Positions 1 to 5,080 of a stretch of 5,080 bases of DNA are shown here, piece by piece. Made by a program: the position numbers and the translations under genes. The notes below the pieces were generated by a model. It searched no databases and was not told the origin of the DNA. It was given only the letters and a program-made list of their open reading frames with translations. Origin of the DNA: Ruminococcus sp. (GTDB taxonomy: Bacteria; Bacillota; Clostridia; Oscillospirales; Ruminococcaceae); contig JAIDNR010000211.1 of assembly GCA_029063695.1 (NCBI GenBank), positions 1 to 5,080 on the forward strand, in the 5' to 3' direction. The stretch's first letter is position 1. Every line of letters starts with the position of its first letter.

Positions 1-24
1 CTGAGTGAAAAATCAGGTTTTTTT
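1..24 (+). terminator. Possible 3' part of a Rho-independent terminator of the upstream gene
   Basis: CTGA at 1-4 can pair with TCAG at 13-16 around an 8-base loop, and a G plus a run of seven T follows at 17-24. Four base pairs alone are weak, but the stem may continue to the left of the window. It lies just before the promoter of the ruv operon, where the end of a preceding transcript would be expected. Frame 1 is open from base 1 to a TAA at 64-66, so the tail of a coding sequence is an alternative reading. Confidence 0.3.
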
Positions 25-38
25 GTTGAGAAAAACTG

Positions 39-67
39 TTGCAAATATATTTCATATATGTTATAAT
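39..67 (+). promoter_or_regulatory. SigA-type promoter of the ruv operon, extended -10
   Basis: The -35 element is TTGCAA at 39-44 (four of six consensus bases). A 17-base spacer separates it from a perfect TATAAT -10 box at 62-67. A TG dinucleotide at 59-60, one base before the -10, makes it an extended -10 promoter. Transcription would start near position 74, giving a 5' leader of about 36 bases before the ruvC start codon. The surrounding DNA is very AT-rich. No GAACNNNNGTTC-type LexA operator overlaps it, so constitutive housekeeping expression is the simplest reading. Confidence 0.75.
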
Positions 68-109
68 AATAAAGTATATTGAAAAATCGCAGAACAGGTA
101 AATAATCAA

Positions 110-595
110 TTGAAGAATATAAGAATTTTAGGTGTTGACCCAGGATATGCAATTGTCGGTTTTGGTATTGTCGAATATGATGGTATTAATTTCAGTCCTG
201 TCGAATATGGTGCTGTGCTTACAGAGGCTCATACTCCGTTTACCGAACGTCTCAAGGCTATTCATAATGACATGGAATTTATCTTTGAAAAATATCACCC
301 TCACTGTATGGCAATTGAAAAGCTTTTTTTTACTACAAATCAGAAAACGGCTATTGATGTTGCACAGGCAAGAGGTGTAACGGTACTTTCGGCATCAACA
401 AGGTGTGTTCCCGTATTTGAATATACGCCTTTGCAGGTGAAATCAGCAGTAGTAGGATATGGCAAGGCGGAAAAAAAGCAGGTTATGGAAATGACAAGAC
501 AGCTTCTGAACCTTGCTCAGATTCCCAAGCCAGACGATGCCGCCGATGCTCTTGCTATAGCTATATGTCACGGTCACACAACAAGATGGGGGTAA
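110..595 (+). CDS. ruvC: Crossover junction endodeoxyribonuclease RuvC (Holliday junction resolvase)
   Basis: RuvC is the homodimeric Mg2+-dependent nuclease that makes paired nicks in Holliday junctions delivered by RuvAB in the cytoplasm. The 161-residue protein has the RNase H-like fold signature GVDPG (catalytic Asp10), AIEKLFF (catalytic Glu70, with the conserved Phe73 three residues on), and the C-terminal DAADALA motif (catalytic Asp143 and Asp146). These align with Asp7, Glu66, Asp138 and Asp141 of the E. coli enzyme. The length is slightly short but normal, with the protein ending just after the final helix. The start is a TTG at 110. It puts the first beta strand at the usual place, the next in-frame Met is residue 55 (after Asp10), and a weak AGGT at 96-99 precedes it. 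It is the first gene of the operon, and its last codons contain the ribosome binding site of ruvA. Confidence 0.97.
   Translation: MKNIRILGVDPGYAIVGFGIVEYDGINFSPVEYGAVLTEAHTPFTERLKAIHNDMEFIFEKYHPHCMAIEKLFFTTNQKTAIDVAQARGVTVLSASTRCVPVFEYTPLQVKSAVVGYGKAEKKQVMEMTRQLLNLAQIPKPDDAADALAIAICHGHTTRWG
588..593 (+). promoter_or_regulatory. ruvA ribosome binding site inside the end of ruvC
   Basis: GGGGGT, a GGAGGT-like site, lies 9 bases before the ruvA ATG. It is formed by the last sense codons and first stop base of ruvC, so ribosomes finishing ruvC would stop on top of it. This suggests translational coupling of the two genes. Confidence 0.6.
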
Positions 596-602
596 AAATA
601 AA

Positions 603-1208
603 ATGATTTACAGTCTTAACGGAAAACTTATTGCAAAAGAAATGAACTTTGTTGTTATTGAATGCGGCGGTGTGGGGTATGGCTGTAAGACTTCATATAA
701 CACGATATCCAAAATCGGCGAAATCGGTTCGGAAGTAATGCTTTATACGCATTTATACATAAAGGAAAATATTGTTGAGCTTTTTGGTTTTGCAAGTCAG
801 CAGGAACTGAACTGCTTCCGTCTGCTTATATCTGTCACGGGAGTCGGCGGAAAAGCTGCGGTTTCAATTCTTTCGGATATGACTCCAGAAAAATTCGCAT
901 TTATCGTCGCATCGGGCGACAACAAGGCTTTCACCAAAACAAAAGGTATCGGAGCAAAGACTGCACAGCGTATCGTGCTTGAACTTAAAGACAAGATTTC
1001 GTCAGAATCGATTGATATGACGGATACAGGCTATACTGGAAGTGCGAATATTGCGGACAGCTCGGCTATAGGTGAGGCTATGGAGGCTCTTATGGTACTG
1101 GGATATTCTCAGGGCGAAATTGCTCCAATACTCCGCAATCTTGATTCAAGTCTTGATACTCAGGGACTTATCAAGGAAACCCTGCGGTATATGGCATCAA
1201 GAAAGTAA
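603..1208 (+). CDS. ruvA: Holliday junction branch migration protein RuvA
   Basis: RuvA tetramers bind the four-way junction, hold it in a square-planar form and load the RuvB motors. The protein is 201 residues, close to the usual 200. Residues 1-63 form the OB-fold domain, with the conserved CGGVGY segment at 21-26. Residues 64-140 hold two helix-hairpin-helix DNA-binding motifs, GVGGK at 80-84 and GIGAKTAQR at 115-123. After an acidic, Ser/Thr-rich linker, residues 153-201 are the small C-terminal domain that contacts RuvB (EAMEALMVLGYS). Two details differ from the E. coli pattern. The acidic pin reads Glu55-Asn56 instead of Glu55-Asp56, and the first hairpin has Gly83 where Pro is usual. 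Only 7 bases separate it from ruvC. It is followed by an SseB-domain gene, not directly by ruvB. Confidence 0.97.
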   Translation: MIYSLNGKLIAKEMNFVVIECGGVGYGCKTSYNTISKIGEIGSEVMLYTHLYIKENIVELFGFASQQELNCFRLLISVTGVGGKAAVSILSDMTPEKFAFIVASGDNKAFTKTKGIGAKTAQRIVLELKDKISSESIDMTDTGYTGSANIADSSAIGEAMEALMVLGYSQGEIAPILRNLDSSLDTQGLIKETLRYMASRK

Positions 1209-1216
1209 TTTTTCAG

Positions 1217-1224
1217 AAAGGAAG
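1217..1224 (+). promoter_or_regulatory. Ribosome binding site fixing the start of the SseB-domain gene
   Basis: AAAGGAAG lies 9 bases before the ATG at 1234, inside the 25-base gap after ruvA. The same frame stays open upstream to 1072, inside ruvA, but no usable site precedes that ATG and its product would overlap ruvA by 137 bases. This site therefore decides for 1234. Confidence 0.75.
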
Positions 1225-1233
1225 TTTTTTACT

Positions 1234-1956
1234 ATGAATCTTGATGAACTTCTGAAAGAAGCAATAGCAGATTCCTCGAAACGTTCGTTATTTTTGCAGA
1301 CGCTGATAAAAAGCGATGTGTATTTAATTTGCAAGAACGCACTGTCGAAGCAGGAAAATGCAGATATACAGCTTGAACTTGTCACAACACAGAATCCCTA
1401 CGGCGATATTTTCATACCGTTCTTTACAAGTTATCAGGCATTAAGGCAGTTTGCCGGACGCTATGTGGACTGCTATAAAATAAACTGCCTCAGATTCTTT
1501 GACCTTATACAGACAACTTCTGCCGTGCTGAATCCCAATTCATACGGCAAGGAGTTTTCTTCACAGGAAATTAAAACAATACTCATGATTGCAAAAAATC
1601 AGAGAATCAGGGCAATTTCATATAATCAGAATGACAGAATAACTTTCCGCCCGTGTACTCATTCCGTTGAGCATCTCAAAAAAGCTGTATCGAAATTCCT
1701 CGAAAAACAGCCAAATGTTGAGAGTGCCTCGGTTACTGAGATGACAAGAGGAAATGATATTCCGCAGATTCTTTTTGTGCTTGATATGACAGGAAATACA
1801 CGCAATCTTTTTGTACCGCTGTCAAAATACCTGTCAAAAATCAAGAAAAACGGCGAACATCTCAGCTTTATAAGCAGTCAGCAGTCCATAGGAAAATATG
1901 CCACCGAAAATGCGGAATTATTTTACACACGGCAGAAACGATTCTTTGAAAAATAA
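1234..1956 (+). CDS. SseB-family domain protein, function unknown
   Basis: This 240-residue cytoplasmic protein has no signal peptide or membrane segment. The N-terminal half matches the SseB N-terminal domain as I know it. It has a short LDELLKEA helix at the start, a segment RSLFLQTLIKSDVYLI at 17-32, the strand and turn IPFFTSYQALRQFA at 61-74, and the hallmark VLNPNSYGKEFSSQEI at 98-113. The C-terminal half (about 124-240) resembles the SseB C-terminal domain, with a helix ending in QPNVESASVTEM at 159-170 and a hydrophobic strand QILFVLDM at 178-185. E. coli SseB is named for enhanced serine sensitivity. The domain's biochemical role is not established, and proteins with it occur in varied contexts, some linked to type VII or contact-dependent systems. 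Here it sits between ruvA and ruvB, 25 and 9 bases away, so it is co-transcribed with them. A role with RuvAB is only a possibility. The family call is from motif memory, not from a search. Confidence 0.8.
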   Translation: MNLDELLKEAIADSSKRSLFLQTLIKSDVYLICKNALSKQENADIQLELVTTQNPYGDIFIPFFTSYQALRQFAGRYVDCYKINCLRFFDLIQTTSAVLNPNSYGKEFSSQEIKTILMIAKNQRIRAISYNQNDRITFRPCTHSVEHLKKAVSKFLEKQPNVESASVTEMTRGNDIPQILFVLDMTGNTRNLFVPLSKYLSKIKKNGEHLSFISSQQSIGKYATENAELFYTRQKRFFEK

Positions 1957-1965
1957 GGAGATTTT

Positions 1966-3015
1966 ATGATACAGACAGAAGATATGGAGTTCGCACCACG
2001 ATTTGTCACTCCCGAAAACACTCAGGAGGACGGCGAAATTGAAGTAACACTTCGTCCGCAGAGCCTGCATGAATATATCGGGCAGGACAAAGTAAAAGAG
2101 AAAATTGCTATATATATTGAGGCGGCAAAACGTCGCAGCGAACCTCTTGACCATGTTCTTTTATACGGTCCTCCGGGATTGGGCAAGACCACTCTTTCGG
2201 CTATCATTGCCCATGAACTCGGTGTCAATCTGAGAGTTACAACAGGTCCTGCAATTGAAAAACCGGGTGACTTGGTTTCGCTTTTAACAAGTCTTTCGGA
2301 CAACGATGTGCTTTTCATTGATGAAATACATCGTCTTTCAAGGGCTGTGGAAGAAATTCTTTATCCTGCATTAGAGGACAGAGTTATTGATATTATAATA
2401 GGAAAAGGTCCTTCGGCACGTTCAATCCGTATGGATTTGAAACCGTTCACACTCATAGGTGCAACGACAAGGGCAGGTCAGCTCTCAGCACCTCTCCGTG
2501 ACAGATTCGGCGTTATTGAACGTCTGGAGCTTTATAACAAGGAGCAATTGACTGATATTGTCCGCAGAAGTGCTATAATTCTGGGAATACCATGTACAAC
2601 GGACGGTGCGGCGGAAGTTGCGGGTCGTGCAAGAGGTACACCCCGAATTGCAAACAGGCTTCTTAAACGTGTCCGTGATTTTGCCGATGTTATGGGTAAC
2701 GGCGAAATTACTCAGGAAATTGCGGATATAGCATTAAACCGACTTGAAATTGATGCTCTCGGTCTGGACAGTCTCGACAGACGTATGCTTCAGATGATTA
2801 TAAAGGGCTATGGCGGCGGTCCTGTCGGACTTGAAACGCTTGCATCTGCTATCGGTGAGGAAGCTGTTACTTTAGAGGACGTATGCGAGCCATTTCTTAT
2901 GCAGCTTGGCTTTTTGGGACGTACTCCACGGGGACGAATCGCAACACGTCTTGCATATACTCATCTCGGACTTGTACCGCCTGATGATAATTCAGGTCAG
3001 CTTAAACTTGTATGA
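1966..3015 (+). CDS. ruvB: Holliday junction branch migration ATPase RuvB
   Basis: RuvB is the hexameric AAA+ motor that pulls DNA through the RuvA-bound junction by ATP hydrolysis. The 349-residue protein has every expected motif: Walker A GPPGLGKT at 68-75, Walker B LFIDEIH at 116-122, sensor 1 GATTRAG at 165-171, the arginine finger Arg178 in PLRDRFG, and sensor 2 Arg227 in GTPRIANR. It ends with a winged-helix domain including GGGPVGLETLA and GRTPRGR. The ATG at 1966 follows AAGGAG at 1955-1960, which overlaps the stop codon of the preceding gene, so coupling is likely. Met7 is a less well placed alternative start. The tail after the winged helix is a little longer than in the E. coli protein and ends in QLKLV. 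The stop codon overlaps the next start as ATGA. Confidence 0.98.
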   Translation: MIQTEDMEFAPRFVTPENTQEDGEIEVTLRPQSLHEYIGQDKVKEKIAIYIEAAKRRSEPLDHVLLYGPPGLGKTTLSAIIAHELGVNLRVTTGPAIEKPGDLVSLLTSLSDNDVLFIDEIHRLSRAVEEILYPALEDRVIDIIIGKGPSARSIRMDLKPFTLIGATTRAGQLSAPLRDRFGVIERLELYNKEQLTDIVRRSAIILGIPCTTDGAAEVAGRARGTPRIANRLLKRVRDFADVMGNGEITQEIADIALNRLEIDALGLDSLDRRMLQMIIKGYGGGPVGLETLASAIGEEAVTLEDVCEPFLMQLGFLGRTPRGRIATRLAYTHLGLVPPDDNSGQLKLV

Positions 3016-3470
3016 TAAACGGTCAGGGACTGGGAGAAGTTTCGCAGATTAAATGCGGTCTTTTCCCCATGAGTTTAAACGGCTGTGAAGTGATAGCTGT
3101 ATATAATGCACTTGAATATCTCGGTATTCCGCAGGATATATGCGTTGTCCGTGATTTTATGAGACGTTATCTTGTGCTTTTCGGACTTTTCGGCTGTAAT
3201 ATATACTGTCTCGGCACTGCATTGAATCATTTCGGTGCTGAATATGAAAAAAGTAAATCAGCAGATAATGCGGAAGCGTTTATTGTATCATCATGGACGG
3301 GAAAACCGTTTCGTTCTGCAATTCATACGGTTTTCTGTATTCGCCTGACTGATGAAATAAAAGTATACAACAGGTACAATAATTTGCCGTCGGAGAAAAT
3401 CTATAATTCCTCTGAGGATATTTTCGGCGGACGTAAACCGTTAATTATATACAGATTGAGGAGGAAGTAA
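3012..3470 (+). CDS. Unassigned 152-residue protein, possibly C39/papain-like fold
   Basis: I do not recognise a named family with certainty. The start overlaps the ruvB stop by four bases (ATGA) and has no good ribosome binding site, so translation probably depends on termination and reinitiation at ruvB. Met20 at 3069 also lacks a site. What can be seen: NGCEVIAVYNALEYLG at 23-38, a Gly-Cys followed by a helix, as at the nucleophile of C39-like cysteine peptidases. Next is an aromatic, hydrophobic stretch LVLFGLFGCN at 54-63, then a strand FIVSSW at 90-95. Last comes AIHTVFCIRL then VYNRYNN at 103-124, which resembles the His strand and following Asn/Asp of that fold. Putative triad: Cys25, His105, Asn120. 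There is no Gln six residues before the Cys and no signal peptide, so peptidase activity is uncertain. An inactive fold or a binding protein is equally possible. Six other Cys residues are scattered along the chain. Confidence 0.8.
   Translation: MINGQGLGEVSQIKCGLFPMSLNGCEVIAVYNALEYLGIPQDICVVRDFMRRYLVLFGLFGCNIYCLGTALNHFGAEYEKSKSADNAEAFIVSSWTGKPFRSAIHTVFCIRLTDEIKVYNRYNNLPSEKIYNSSEDIFGGRKPLIIYRLRRK
3459..3464 (+). promoter_or_regulatory. Strong ribosome binding site of the phosphohexomutase gene
   Basis: A full-consensus AGGAGG lies 9 bases before the ATG at 3474, inside the last codons of the preceding gene. It is the strongest Shine-Dalgarno site in the window, which argues that the divergent mutase downstream is really made and at a good level. 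Confidence 0.8.
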
Positions 3471-3473
3471 AAA

Positions 3474-4820
3474 ATGGGAAGAATATTCGGAAGAAATGGT
3501 ATGAAAGGACTTGCCGTTACTGAAATTACCTGCGAGCTTGCAATGCAGACAGGCAGGGCGGTTGCACATATACTTTCGGGAAAGGACAGCAGGGCAAAGT
3601 TTCTCATAGCAAAAGATACAAGAAGTTCGTCTGATGCACTCGAATCTGCATTGTGTGCGGGTATATGTTCTGTTGGTGCAGATGCCGAACTTCTGGGTGA
3701 AATTCCTGCATCGGCTCTTGCCTGGAATATACGTGAAAAGGGTGCGGACGGCGGAATTATGATTACTGCATCTCATGTAAACACGGACTATAACGGAATC
3801 AAACTGTTTTCACCGAAAGGATACAGACTTGATGATGAAACAGAAAACGAAATAGAACGTCTTATTACAGAATCACCGCAGGAAATTGCTCCTGTTCAGC
3901 TTAAAGAGTACGGCAGAGTTATCCGCTGTGAAAATGCGATTGAATGCTACATAGAGCGTATCAGTGAAATTGCTGGTGCTGATTTGAAAGGACTTAAAAT
4001 CGCAGTTGACTGTGCTAACGGCTGTACAAGCACCGTAGCCGAAGGACTTTTTAAAAGTCTCGGTGCGGAAGTTGTTGTTATGGGAAATTCTCCCGACAGG
4101 ACAAATATAAATACAAGCGGAAGTATTCACATTGAATCACTTATGGATTTTGTTACGGAAAATAAATGCGTGTGCGGAATTGCATTTGACGGTTCAGGAG
4201 AACGCTGTCTCGCTGTAGACGAAAACGGTTCACTTGTTGACGGAGATATTATTATAGCTCTCTGTGCAAGAAACATGAAAAAGCATGACAAACTTAATAA
4301 TAATACAATTCTCGCAACACAGGCGAATAATTTAAGTCTTATTCAGTTTGCAAAGGCTAATGACATAGAAGTTATAACTGCACCTGTCGGTGAAAGAAGT
4401 ATGGTGCAGAAAATGCTTGAATGTGATTGCAGTATTGGCGGAGACCCGTCGGGTCATATTATTTTTCCCGATGAAATGCCTAATGCCGACGGAATGCTTA
4501 CAGGAATAAGACTTCTGGAAATTCTGAAAAAATCAGGTGAAACAATGAGCAGTCTTTCGGCGATTATAGAAAAGTTTCCGCAGGTTATGCTCAATGTGCC
4601 GATTGGGAAAAAGTTCTGTGAAATCTGGAAAAACGACAGGGTTATAACAAATCTTATAGAGAAATTTGAAGATATTCTCGGCGGTGAGGGCAGAATTATT
4701 GTAAGGGAAACAGGAAAAGAACCTGTAATCCGCATAAGAGTTGAGGGCAGGGACTTTTCCGCTATCAACGATATGGCAATTAAAATTGCCGATACCATAA
4801 AAGAACGTACAGAAGTGTGA
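3474..4820 (+). CDS. Divergent GlmM-family phosphohexomutase, possibly altered or inactive
   Basis: The 448-residue protein matches phosphoglucosamine mutase (GlmM) in length and in four-domain order. Family-typical stretches include GADGGIMITASH (90-101), LKIAVDCANG (174-183), VDGDIIIALCA (255-265) and LGGEGRIIVRE (402-412). True GlmM converts glucosamine-6-phosphate to glucosamine-1-phosphate for cell-wall UDP-GlcNAc. Every diagnostic loop differs here. The N-terminal FGTDGVRG reads FGRNGMKG (5-12). The active-site TASHNP reads TASHVN (98-103), keeping the phosphorylatable Ser100. The metal loop DGDGDR reads DGSGER (239-244), losing two of three Asp ligands. The sugar loop GEQSGH reads GDPSGH (323-328). 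The phosphate loop RPSGTEP reads RETGKEP (411-417). The frame is intact, with no premature stop, and a strong ribosome site precedes it. I therefore leave off the glmM symbol. It is probably a specialised paralogue, and the real GlmM should be elsewhere in the genome. Another phosphohexomutase specificity or a regulatory pseudoenzyme are both open. Confidence 0.88.
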   Translation: MGRIFGRNGMKGLAVTEITCELAMQTGRAVAHILSGKDSRAKFLIAKDTRSSSDALESALCAGICSVGADAELLGEIPASALAWNIREKGADGGIMITASHVNTDYNGIKLFSPKGYRLDDETENEIERLITESPQEIAPVQLKEYGRVIRCENAIECYIERISEIAGADLKGLKIAVDCANGCTSTVAEGLFKSLGAEVVVMGNSPDRTNINTSGSIHIESLMDFVTENKCVCGIAFDGSGERCLAVDENGSLVDGDIIIALCARNMKKHDKLNNNTILATQANNLSLIQFAKANDIEVITAPVGERSMVQKMLECDCSIGGDPSGHIIFPDEMPNADGMLTGIRLLEILKKSGETMSSLSAIIEKFPQVMLNVPIGKKFCEIWKNDRVITNLIEKFEDILGGEGRIIVRETGKEPVIRIRVEGRDFSAINDMAIKIADTIKERTEV

Positions 4821-4823
4821 ATC

Positions 4824-4830
4824 AAAGGAG
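4824..4830 (+). promoter_or_regulatory. Ribosome binding site fixing a TTG start for the methyltransferase gene
   Basis: AAAGGAG lies 8 bases before a TTG at 4839. The nearby ATG at 4832 is only one base from the site and its frame stops after 10 codons (TGA at 4862). The TTG frame stays open to the window edge and contains no Met, so TTG is the supported start. Confidence 0.75.
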
Positions 4831-4838
4831 AATGAAGT

Positions 4839-5080
4839 TTGAGAACGGCAGAAAACTGGAATGACTATATTATTTTAGATACATCGGACGGCGAAAAACT
4901 GGAGAAATGGGGCGGTGTTAGTCTGGTAAGACCCGACCCGCAGATAATCTGGAAAACAGAACGTATACACCCTCTTTGGCTTGATGCAGACGGCTATTAC
5001 CATCGTTCTGACAAGGGCGGCGGACAGTGGGAGTTCAGAAGAAAAATTACATCATCATGGACTGTAAACTATAAAGAATT
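4839..5080 (+). CDS. Class I SAM-dependent methyltransferase, N-terminal part (cut by window edge)
   Basis: Eighty codons are visible, beginning at a TTG with a good ribosome site and running off the right edge. The visible part carries ENWNDYIILDTSDGEKLEKW near the start, then LVRPDPQIIW, a segment HPLWLDADGYYHRS, and GGGQWEF. I recognise this as the N-terminal region of a clostridial SAM-dependent methyltransferase family distantly related to RlmI-type 23S rRNA cytosine methyltransferases. In that family the Rossmann-fold SAM-binding domain follows, here beyond the window, so the catalytic motifs cannot be checked. An RNA substrate is inferred from the family only. It lies 18 bases after the mutase gene and is probably the seventh gene of the operon. 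Confidence 0.75.
   Translation, partial: MRTAENWNDYIILDTSDGEKLEKWGGVSLVRPDPQIIWKTERIHPLWLDADGYYHRSDKGGGQWEFRRKITSSWTVNYKE

Noticed and set aside
1..66. Frame-1 open stretch ending at TAA 64-66 as the tail of an upstream protein
   Set aside because: The stop falls inside the -10 box, the residues resemble nothing known, and the stretch overlaps the promoter and a T-run. At about 21 codons it is within chance expectation.
92..103. Possible Gram-positive SOS box near GAAC at 92-95
   Set aside because: The second half-site should be GTTC at 100-103, but the bases there are AAAT, so there is no palindrome.
1072..1233. Extension of the SseB-domain frame upstream to an ATG at 1072
   Set aside because: It would overlap the end of ruvA by 137 bases in another frame, has no ribosome site, and the encoded extra residues do not resemble the family. 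The ATG at 1234 has a good site and fits the domain start.
3401..3776. Reverse-strand open frames across the start of the mutase gene, and similar ones elsewhere (e.g. 2022-2318, 4454-4825)
   Set aside because: They lie opposite well-supported genes, have no clear ribosome sites, and their translations look like the low-complexity shadow of the coding strand.
3474..4820. Mutase gene as a decaying pseudogene
   Set aside because: There is no frameshift or internal stop, the length is normal, scaffold motifs are kept, and a consensus AGGAGG site precedes it.
4832..4864. ATG at 4832 as the start of the last gene
   Set aside because: Its frame ends at a TGA after 10 codons, and it lies only one base from the ribosome site. 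The TTG at 4839 gives the long open frame.

Overview
This window reads as one tightly packed, seven-gene operon on the + strand of a low-GC Gram-positive bacterium. A member of the Clostridia close to Ruminococcus/Oscillospiraceae is the best guess. The reasons are moderately AT-rich DNA, purine-rich Shine-Dalgarno sites before most genes, TTG start codons, and the style of the proteins. The lineage call is inference, since no rRNA or other taxonomic marker is present.

Layout: positions 1-109 are the only non-coding stretch of any length. They hold what may be the 3' half of a terminator for an upstream gene, then a strong SigA-type promoter with an extended -10. Next come ruvC (110-595), ruvA (603-1208), an SseB-domain protein (1234-1956), ruvB (1966-3015), an unassigned 152-residue protein (3012-3470), a divergent phosphohexomutase of the GlmM family (3474-4820), and the first 80 codons of a class I SAM-dependent methyltransferase (4839 to the window edge). 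Gaps between genes run from 25 bases down to a 4-base ATGA overlap. No terminator or second promoter is evident between the genes, so one transcript is likely.

Function: RuvA and RuvB form the Holliday-junction branch-migration motor and RuvC is the resolvase, so a complete RuvABC set is encoded. The motifs needed for activity are intact in RuvC and RuvB, and RuvA has both helix-hairpin-helix motifs. I see no Gram-positive SOS (LexA) box at the promoter. The other genes have no obvious recombination role.

Points of interest: (1) the GlmM-family protein is full length and undamaged in frame, but every signature loop departs from the GlmM consensus, including the metal-binding loop (D-G-S-G-E-R instead of D-G-D-G-D-R). 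It looks like a specialised paralogue or pseudoenzyme. (2) The 152-residue protein translationally coupled to ruvB has a Cys-His-Asn arrangement suggestive of a C39/papain-like fold. (3) An SseB-domain gene sits between ruvA and ruvB, which are usually adjacent. I found no mobile elements, CRISPR arrays, tRNA or rRNA genes.
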